A DNA stretch of 64,000 nt from Rossellomorea marisflavi. GTDB taxonomy: Bacteria > Bacillota > Bacilli > Bacillales > Bacillaceae_B. Positions 57,833 through 64,000 of this stretch are shown piece by piece (position 1 is the stretch's first letter; each line of letters starts with the position of its first letter). The translations under genes and the position numbers were made by a program. Location: the NCBI RefSeq assembly GCF_009806575.1, contig NZ_CP047095.1:4344001-4408000 (forward strand), read 5' to 3'. The notes beneath the pieces are model-generated. The model did no database searches and was not told where the DNA came from. It saw only the letters and a list, made by a program, of their open reading frames with translations.

Positions 57833-57870
57833 ACAAAAAAAGTGAGAACTGCCTGATTACAGTCTCTCAC
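57833..57870 (-). terminator. Terminator of noc
   Basis: GTGAGAGACTG and CAGTTCTCAC pair with one mismatch, followed by seven T on the minus strand. Confidence 0.88.
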
Positions 57871-57879
57871 TCTATGATT

Positions 57880-58743
57880 CTATTTCTTTTTTGGGATGCG
57901 GATGGTGAACTGATAGAATTCCTCATGTTCTTCTTCCTCGGCATCCAGGTTGATCCCGCTGTCGGACACCATATTCAGCGACTGACGGATCGTGTTGACG
58001 GCAATCCTCATGTCTTTTGAGAAGGCTTTGCGCTTTGGCTTCGGCTTTTTGTCCGAAGCTTCCTGCATTTTGTTCACACGGTCCTCCGTCTGCTTCACGT
58101 TGAGGTTCTTCTCGACAACCTCTTGAAGAAGCTGGATCTGTTTCTCCGCATTCTTCAAGGGAATGAGTGCGCGGGCATGGCGCTCGGTGATCTTCTTATC
58201 AAGAAGGGCACCCTGCACCTCTTCCGGAAGCTTGAGGAGACGGAGCTTGTTGGCCACCGTCGACTGCCCTTTCCCCAGGCGCTGTGCAAGGGCTTCCTGC
58301 GTCAATTCATGAAGCTCGAGAAGCTTGCCGTACGCGATGGCTTCCTCGATCGGGGACAGCTCTTCGCGTTGCAGGTTCTCGATCAGCGCGACAGAGGCCG
58401 TTTCCGTGTCATTCATATTCTTCACGATGGCAGGGACCGTTTCCCAGCCGAGTTTTGACACCGCCCGGAATCGCCGCTCCCCGGCAATGATCTCGAATTG
58501 ATCTTCGCCGTATTCCCTCACCACGATAGGCTGGATGATGCCGTGTATATGGATCGTCCTCGATAACTCTTCTATTTTATCATCATTAAAAATCGTCCTA
58601 GGCTGGAAGCGGTTGGGAACGATCTGAGAGACGGGAATCTTCTTCACTTCATCCCGATCTTCCACTACTGCTGATTCTGTTGATTCTTCCGGCTCTTGCT
58701 CCTTTTCACCCAGACCAAAAAAACGAGAGAAAGGATGCTTCAT
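57880..58743 (-). CDS. noc: Nucleoid occlusion protein Noc
   Basis: The 287-residue ParB paralogue prevents division over the nucleoid. The amphipathic, membrane-binding N-terminus reads [15 protein letters not shown]. The CTP-binding part has [12 protein letters not shown] and [14 protein letters not shown], and the helix-turn-helix has [24 protein letters not shown]. It binds Noc sites, not parS. It lies between rsmG and parA, as in B. subtilis. Confidence 0.96.
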   Translation of the reverse strand: MKHPFSRFFGLGEKEQEPEESTESAVVEDRDEVKKIPVSQIVPNRFQPRTIFNDDKIEELSRTIHIHGIIQPIVVREYGEDQFEIIAGERRFRAVSKLGWETVPAIVKNMNDTETASVALIENLQREELSPIEEAIAYGKLLELHELTQEALAQRLGKGQSTVANKLRLLKLPEEVQGALLDKKITERHARALIPLKNAEKQIQLLQEVVEKNLNVKQTEDRVNKMQEASDKKPKPKRKAFSKDMRIAVNTIRQSLNMVSDSGINLDAEEEEHEEFYQFTIRIPKKK

Positions 58744-58847
58744 CTTCCTACACCACCTTTAAGAAACTCCCTTTAATACTATTCTCTAAGAAATGACAAG
58801 TTCCTGCCTTATTCCCATGACATTTTCCGTAGTACTACGTCAGTTTT

Positions 58848-59564
58848 CTATTCTAATGGTAATTTATTCGGTGTACCAGGCTTCCTGGGATACTTATTCG
58901 GTGTATCTTTCACTTTCTTGATCTGAACGATCGTGCGCTCACTGTTCTCCTCAGGAAGGAGGAAGGAATCGACCTGCTCCGTCTTCCCGCCGAGGGTCGT
59001 GATCGCTTTCTTGGCTTTATCCATCTCATCGTTCACACTGGCCGCCTTCATGGCGACGAAATAGCCGCCTTTTTTGACAAGGGGCAGGCAGAGCTCGCTG
59101 AGGACCGACATTCTGGCAACGGCACGCGCCGTCACCATGTCGTATGATTCACGGTGGTCCTTATTCTTACCGAATGTTTCTGCACGGTCGTGATGGAAGT
59201 GCGTGTTCTCCAGTCCCAGCTGATCCGCTAGATGATTCAGGAACGTGATGCGCTTGTTCAGCGAATCCACGATGGATACATGCAGATGCGGGAAGCAGAT
59301 TTTGATCGGGATGCTTGGGAACCCGGCCCCTGCACCGACATCGCACAGGGAAGTGATGGAATTGAAATCAACGTAAAAGGCAGCAGAGATGGAATCATAG
59401 AAGTGCTTCAGGTACACCTCTTCTTTATCCGTGATGGCCGTCAGATTCATCTTTTCATTCCACTCGACCAAAAGCTCATGGTATTTCTCGAATTGTGCCA
59501 GCTGTTCAGAGGAAAGGGAAATCCCCTTTTCCTCGAGACCGGCTTGAAATTCATTGATATTCAT
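58848..59564 (-). CDS. rsmG: 16S rRNA (guanine527-N7)-methyltransferase
   Basis: The 238-residue enzyme has the SAM-binding motif [17 protein letters not shown] and the conserved [20 protein letters not shown]. It methylates G527 in the 530 loop; loss gives low-level streptomycin resistance. The tail [15 protein letters not shown] is the family end. The ATG follows AAAGGATG; an upstream TTG is possible. It lies 14 bases after mnmG. Confidence 0.96.
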   Translation of the reverse strand: MNINEFQAGLEEKGISLSSEQLAQFEKYHELLVEWNEKMNLTAITDKEEVYLKHFYDSISAAFYVDFNSITSLCDVGAGAGFPSIPIKICFPHLHVSIVDSLNKRITFLNHLADQLGLENTHFHHDRAETFGKNKDHRESYDMVTARAVARMSVLSELCLPLVKKGGYFVAMKAASVNDEMDKAKKAITTLGGKTEQVDSFLLPEENSERTIVQIKKVKDTPNKYPRKPGTPNKLPLE

Positions 59565-59578
59565 ACGCAACCCATCCT

Positions 59579-61471
59579 TTATTGATCACCTGATACTTTT
59601 GCAATTTTCCCCTGTTCGATATAGACGAGAAGGATGGAAACGTCCGCAGGATTGACTCCGGAAATACGGGAAGCCTGGGCAAGGGACAACGGCTGTACTT
59701 CAATCAGTTTCTGTCTCGCTTCGGATGCAAGACCGCTGATCTTTGTGTAATCGATGTTTTCAGGGATCCGCTTGTTCTCCATTTTCTTCATCTTGTCGAC
59801 CTGCTGAAGGGATTTTTCGATGTATCCTTCGTATTTCACCTGGATTTCCACCTGTTCTTCCACTTCTGGATCAAGCTCCACTTCATTCGGAACAAGGGAT
59901 TTCATGTGAGAATAGTTCATCTCCGGACGTTTCAGAAGATCCACTGCCAGGATCCCGTCCTTCAGTTCGCTTCCGCCTGCTTCACGGATCACGGACTGAG
60001 TTTCTTCCGTCGGTTTGATACGGGTTGACTTCAGGCGCTCTTTTTCTGCTTCGATCAGCTCTTTTTTCGCTGTGAAACGTCCGTAGCGCTCGTCTGAAAT
60101 CAGTCCGATGCTGTGACCGATATCGGTCAGACGAAGATCGGCGTTGTCATGACGGAGAAGAAGGCGGTATTCTGCCCTCGAAGTCAATAGACGATACGGT
60201 TCGTTCGTACCCTTGGTGACAAGGTCGTCGATCAGCACACCGATATACGCATCGGAACGGCCCAAGATGACTTCCTCTTTATCAAGGGAGCGGCATGCGG
60301 CATTGATTCCTGCCATCAGTCCTTGTCCGGCTGCTTCTTCGTAACCGGATGTTCCGTTGATTTGACCCGCTGTGTACAGATTTTTGATCTTCTTCGTCTC
60401 AAGGGTCGGCCATAGCTGGGTCGGTACGATGGAATCATACTCGATGGCGTAGCCCGGACGCATCATTTGGACGTTTTCAAGACCAGGGATCGTGGAAAGG
60501 ATCTTCTGCTGCACATCTTCCGGCAGGCTTGTTGAAAGCCCTTGAACGTATACTTCCTGGGTATTGCGGCCTTCCGGCTCAAGGAAGATCTGATGGCGCG
60601 GCTTGTCGTTGAAACGGACGACCTTATCCTCGATGGACGGACAGTAGCGCGGGCCGGTCCCTTTGATCATGCCGGAATACATCGGCGAGCGATGAAGGTT
60701 GTCATCGATGAGCTGATGCGTCGTTTCGTTCGTGTAGGTCAACCAGCATGGAAGCTGATCGGTGATGTACTTCGTCGTTTCGTAGCTGAATGCTCTCGGT
60801 ACATCATCCCCTGGTTGGATTTCCGTTTTGGAATAATCGATGGTCGAACCGTTCACGCGTGGCGGCGTACCGGTCTTGAATCGTACTGTATCGAATCCGA
60901 GCTCGCGCAGGTGGTCTGCCAGGCGGATCGATGGCTGCTGATTGTTCGGACCGCTTGAATATTTCAACTCGCCGAGGATGATTTCCCCGCGTAGGAAGGT
61001 CCCGGTCGTGATGACGACCGTCTTCGCGCGATAGGCGGCACCGGTCATGGTCACGACACCTTTACATTCACCGTCTTCCACGATGAGCTCTTCCACCATT
61101 CCCTGCATGAGGGTGATGTTCGGTTCATTCTCGATCGTTTTCTTCATTTCGTTTTGGTACGTGAATTTATCGGCTTGGGCACGCAGGGCGCGTACGGCCG
61201 GGCCTTTACCTGTGTTCAGCATCCTCATCTGGATGTGGGTCTTATCGATGTTGCGGCCCATTTCACCGCCGAGGGCGTCAATTTCCCTAACGACGATTCC
61301 TTTTGCCGGTCCGCCGACAGATGGGTTACATGGCATGAAGGCGATCATATCAAGGTTGATGGTGACCATCAGCGTTTTCGCCCCCATGCGGGCGGAAGCA
61401 AGTCCAGCTTCCACTCCGGCGTGTCCAGCACCAATGACAATGACATCATAATGTCCTGCGTCATATTGCAT
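59579..61471 (-). CDS. mnmG: tRNA uridine-34 5-carboxymethylaminomethyl modification enzyme MnmG
   Basis: The 630-residue flavoprotein forms a complex with MnmE and modifies the wobble uridine of several tRNAs. The FAD-binding start reads [23 protein letters not shown], and [22 protein letters not shown] follows. The C-terminal [21 protein letters not shown] is the tRNA-binding domain end. It is 45 bases downstream of mnmE in the same operon. Confidence 0.97.
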   Translation of the reverse strand: MQYDAGHYDVIVIGAGHAGVEAGLASARMGAKTLMVTINLDMIAFMPCNPSVGGPAKGIVVREIDALGGEMGRNIDKTHIQMRMLNTGKGPAVRALRAQADKFTYQNEMKKTIENEPNITLMQGMVEELIVEDGECKGVVTMTGAAYRAKTVVITTGTFLRGEIILGELKYSSGPNNQQPSIRLADHLRELGFDTVRFKTGTPPRVNGSTIDYSKTEIQPGDDVPRAFSYETTKYITDQLPCWLTYTNETTHQLIDDNLHRSPMYSGMIKGTGPRYCPSIEDKVVRFNDKPRHQIFLEPEGRNTQEVYVQGLSTSLPEDVQQKILSTIPGLENVQMMRPGYAIEYDSIVPTQLWPTLETKKIKNLYTAGQINGTSGYEEAAGQGLMAGINAACRSLDKEEVILGRSDAYIGVLIDDLVTKGTNEPYRLLTSRAEYRLLLRHDNADLRLTDIGHSIGLISDERYGRFTAKKELIEAEKERLKSTRIKPTEETQSVIREAGGSELKDGILAVDLLKRPEMNYSHMKSLVPNEVELDPEVEEQVEIQVKYEGYIEKSLQQVDKMKKMENKRIPENIDYTKISGLASEARQKLIEVQPLSLAQASRISGVNPADVSILLVYIEQGKIAKVSGDQ

Positions 61472-61516
61472 GGTGATTTATCCTCCTTAAAGGATCACAT
61501 GATCCTATATACAAAT

Positions 61517-62902
61517 TTATTTCCCTAGGCAGAATTGTGAGAACAACTGATCGATCAAACTGTCATGGACGCTCTCCCCGATGATTTCACCGAGAAGCTC
61601 CCATGTTCTTGTCAGATCGATCTGGGCAATGTCAATCGGTATGCCCATTTCTACGTTTTGAATCGCTTCATTGATGCTTGTCGACGCCTGATGGAGCAGG
61701 GCGATGTGACGGCTGTTGGAGACATACGTCATATCCCCCGCCTCGATGGACCCATCGAAGAAGAGGGATGAAATAGCTTCCTCGAGCTCATCCACCCCTT
61801 CTTCCTCAATCAGGGCTGTGGTCACAAGCTTGTGATTGGCGGCAAGTGCTTCCACTTTCTCCAGGTCGATCTTCCTCGGAAGGTCCGTCTTGTTCACGAT
61901 GACAATGACGTCCATTCCCTTGACGGCTTCAAACAATTGCTCGTCTTCGAATGTGAGGTCGTCCGCATGATTGAGGACGAGGAGAATGAGATCCGCTTCC
62001 TTCAATACCTGTCGCGAACGCTCGACACCGATCCGCTCGACGATATCCTCCGTCTCCCGGATTCCCGCCGTATCGACGAGGCGGAGCGGTACACCCCTGA
62101 CGTTCACATACTCCTCGATCACATCACGCGTCGTTCCGGGAATATCCGTCACAATCGCCTTGTTTTCATGGACGAGGCTGTTCAATAAAGAGCTCTTCCC
62201 GACGTTCGGGCGACCGATGATGACAGTGGACAGCCCTTCACGGAGGATTTTCCCCTGCTCGGACGTCTTGATGAGCTTCTCGATCTCATCACTGACATAG
62301 CGCGATTTCTCCAGGAGCACGCTGTGGGTCATTTCCTCCACGTCATCATATTCCGGATAATCGATATTCACTTCCACATGGGCAAGCGTCTCAAGGATTT
62401 CCTGACGAAGCTTCTGGATCAGCTTGGATAGGCGTCCTTCCATCTGATTCAACGCCACATTCATGGCCCGGTCCGTCTTCGCCCTGATCAAATCCATGAC
62501 GGCCTCCGCCTGGGACAGATCGATCCGTCCGTTCAGGAAGGCACGTTTGGTGAACTCTCCCGGCTCTGCCAATCTCGCACCGTGCTTCAACACAAGCTGA
62601 AGCACCTTATTCACCGATACAAGACCTCCGTGACAGTTGATCTCAAGGACGTTTTCACGCGTGAAGGTTTTCGGTCCCTTCAGCACGGATACCATGACCT
62701 CTTCCACCACCTGCTCTGTCGCGGGATCCACGATATGACCGTAATGGATCGTATGGGAATCCAGTTCCGTCAGCGGCTTGCCTTTCTTGCCCCTGAACAC
62801 CTGGTCCCCGATCGCAAAAGCGTCATCTCCGCTCAGGCGGACAATGGCAATCGCCCCTTCCCCCATGGGAGTGGAGATCGCTGCAATCGTATCGAATTCC
62901 AT
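61517..62902 (-). CDS. mnmE: tRNA-modification GTPase MnmE
   Basis: The 461-residue GTPase works with MnmG. The N-terminal folate-binding domain starts [20 protein letters not shown]. The inserted G domain has [22 protein letters not shown] and NKTDLP, and the C-terminal helical domain ends with the conserved FCLGK, including the catalytic Cys. The ATG three codons into the longer frame is the family start. In B. subtilis jag precedes it; here the upstream region is different. Confidence 0.97.
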   Translation of the reverse strand: MEFDTIAAISTPMGEGAIAIVRLSGDDAFAIGDQVFRGKKGKPLTELDSHTIHYGHIVDPATEQVVEEVMVSVLKGPKTFTRENVLEINCHGGLVSVNKVLQLVLKHGARLAEPGEFTKRAFLNGRIDLSQAEAVMDLIRAKTDRAMNVALNQMEGRLSKLIQKLRQEILETLAHVEVNIDYPEYDDVEEMTHSVLLEKSRYVSDEIEKLIKTSEQGKILREGLSTVIIGRPNVGKSSLLNSLVHENKAIVTDIPGTTRDVIEEYVNVRGVPLRLVDTAGIRETEDIVERIGVERSRQVLKEADLILLVLNHADDLTFEDEQLFEAVKGMDVIVIVNKTDLPRKIDLEKVEALAANHKLVTTALIEEEGVDELEEAISSLFFDGSIEAGDMTYVSNSRHIALLHQASTSINEAIQNVEMGIPIDIAQIDLTRTWELLGEIIGESVHDSLIDQLFSQFCLGK

Positions 62903-62938
62903 GCGAGTCACCTCTCTTTCTTCTCTTCTTACATCTAT

Positions 62939-62967
62939 AAAAAAATGGCTGTCTCGTTCTAGCAGCC
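62939..62967 (-). terminator. Terminator-like hairpin before mnmE
   Basis: GGCTG and CAGCC pair around an 11-base loop, followed by seven T on the minus strand. No minus-strand gene lies between it and the window edge, so it may end a transcript that begins outside the window, or act as an attenuator for mnmE. Confidence 0.5.
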
Positions 62968-63055
62968 TCTATCATTAAGCAGTGTTTCCCCAAATTATTA
63001 GAATAGCACAAACCGATTTAAACCTAAAGAACGGAAAACTGGCAGATACGTCAAA

Positions 63056-63113
63056 TTATCCACAACCCCCATTCTTTCATCCCTCTCATTTTAACTTATC
63101 CACATGTGAATAA
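63056..63113. promoter_or_regulatory. Three DnaA boxes upstream of mnmE
   Basis: TTATCCACA lies at 63056-63064 and 63096-63104, and the complement of TTATTCACA follows immediately at 63105-63113, making an inverted pair. The rest of the gap between mnmE and the acetyltransferase holds no gene. Confidence 0.7.
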
Positions 63114-63318
63114 CAATAAACGGCAGGTGAAATTGGCAGGATTGTCACTTATCCAGAGGGCAGGCGCAAAAACATCGGGCCCCTTCTATTGTGGTCTGGT
63201 AAAATATAGGCATGGATAACCCATTGATGTCGTCGAGAAAGATCGTATTTTTTCAAAACACTAAATATCCCTGCGGTCAAACCGATACTATAGCCAACCA
63301 GGAAAGGAGCAACACATC

Positions 63319-63870
63319 ATGTTCACCTACAAAATCGACCACGATCTATCATTAAAACTACTTGAACCCCAGGATGCCCAGGCGCTTTTTGAGCTGACCG
63401 TCAAATCCCGCTCCCACTTGAAAGAGTGGTTGCCATGGCTGGACTTCACCACCAAGGTGAGCGATACAGAAGAGTTCATTGCCGGAACGATGAAGGGCTA
63501 TGCCAACCGCAGCAGTCTATCCGCTGCCATCCTCTATCATGGTGAAGTGGTCGGGGTTGCCGGATTCAATAACATCAACTGGTCCAACAAAACCGCCTAT
63601 ATCGGATACTGGCTCGGCGAAGGCAACCAGGGGAAAGGGATCATGACCCGGGTGGTCAGTACGTTGACGACCTATGCATTTGAACATTATGCTCTCGACA
63701 AAGTGGAAATCCGCGCGGCCGTCGGCAATAAAAAAAGCCGGGGGATCCCGGAACGACTAGGCTATATCAAGGAAGGAACCATCCGTCAGGCAGAATGGCT
63801 CTATGACAAGTACGTGGATCACGTAGTATATGGAATTCTTGCAGATGAATGGCAAGAAAAGAGTGAATGA
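63319..63870 (+). CDS. GNAT N-acetyltransferase, RimL/YdaF-like
   Basis: The 183-residue enzyme transfers acetyl groups from acetyl-CoA. It contains SRSHLKEWLPWLDFT, GVAGFNNINWSNKTAYIGYWL and NQGKGIMTRVVSTLTTYAF, where Q/G-x-G-K/x-G binds the CoA pyrophosphate. KVEIRAAVGNKKSRGIPERLGYI resembles RimL and YdaF proteins that acetylate ribosomal protein ends or amino sugars. The target is unknown. The ATG follows AAAGGAG. It occupies a place where jag would be expected. Confidence 0.9.
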   Translation: MFTYKIDHDLSLKLLEPQDAQALFELTVKSRSHLKEWLPWLDFTTKVSDTEEFIAGTMKGYANRSSLSAAILYHGEVVGVAGFNNINWSNKTAYIGYWLGEGNQGKGIMTRVVSTLTTYAFEHYALDKVEIRAAVGNKKSRGIPERLGYIKEGTIRQAEWLYDKYVDHVVYGILADEWQEKSE

Positions 63871-63882
63871 TAGGGTAGAAAG

Positions 63883-63914
63883 GCCGCTCGGGTTGTTGAT
63901 CCGGGCGGCTTTTT
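63883..63914 (+). terminator. Terminator of the GNAT gene
   Basis: GCCGCTCGG and CCGGGCGGC pair with one G-U-type mismatch, followed by five T. The last ~85 bases of the window show nothing I can assign. Confidence 0.85.
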
Positions 63915-64000
63915 GTCGGTTTTTGATGGGAAGGGGGGTGGCGAAATTTGTTGAAAGGGTTGAAATGGGATGTGGTGGAGACGATTTTTAGGGGTTAGCA

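Overview
This is a stretch of a Gram-positive, endospore-forming bacterium of the Bacillaceae. The evidence is gene order: on the minus strand, from right to left, it carries mnmE-mnmG-rsmG-noc-parA-parB, then rpsF-ssb-rpsR, yybS-gdpP-rplI-dnaB, purA, a tRNA-Lys/Glu/Asp/Phe cluster, walR-walK-yycH-yycI-walJ-htrA and rlmH. This is the oriC-proximal order of Bacillus subtilis. The sporulation-linked yyaC, two parS sites and several DnaA boxes agree with an origin-proximal position. A Rossellomorea/Bacillus-like genus is my guess, not something the sequence proves.

Layout. 1-17.1 kb holds accessory and household genes: a peptidase end, pcp, a berberine-bridge-type oxidase, a complete beta-glucoside PTS operon (bglP-bglA-licT) with its antiterminator leader and cre site, a membrane-bound alpha/beta hydrolase behind a short structured leader, a tRNA dihydrouridine synthase, cutC, a lipoprotein, a LysE exporter and an RluF-type pseudouridine synthase. 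17.2-25.7 kb is an AT-rich island. 25.7-62.9 kb is the conserved core, with single-gene insertions (NERD protein, YgaD-like ABC exporter, chemoreceptor, MBL hydrolase). The right end has a small DnaA-box group and a GNAT gene where jag/spoIIIJ would be expected.

The island is the main discovery. It lies exactly at the 3' end of rlmH, the gene that staphylococcal SCC elements use as attB. It is bounded by a 17-bp direct repeat (16 of 17 identical), and the distal copy re-creates the last codons of rlmH (Glu-Pro-Tyr-His-Lys-stop). No ccr recombinase is present. The cargo is (i) a two-gene system of a PD-(D/E)XK nuclease of HamA/DUF1837 type and a 1149-residue Ski2-like helicase with a C-terminal HIRAN domain, so Hachiman/AbpAB-like; (ii) an AbiE-type (type IV) toxin-antitoxin pair; (iii) a frameshifted ISL3-family insertion sequence between them; and (iv) four spaced copies of a ~43-bp imperfect palindrome upstream of the AbiE operon.

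Other non-coding structure: six perfect DnaA boxes around rlmH and a 52-residue CxxH/CxxC gene; two tandem ~150-bp GC-rich repeats before htrA and a related-looking one near 55.2 kb; and two gene-free regions with degenerate tandem repeats of exact 21-bp period. Everything was read by eye; no similarity search was run, and starts were chosen from ribosome-binding sites and family length.
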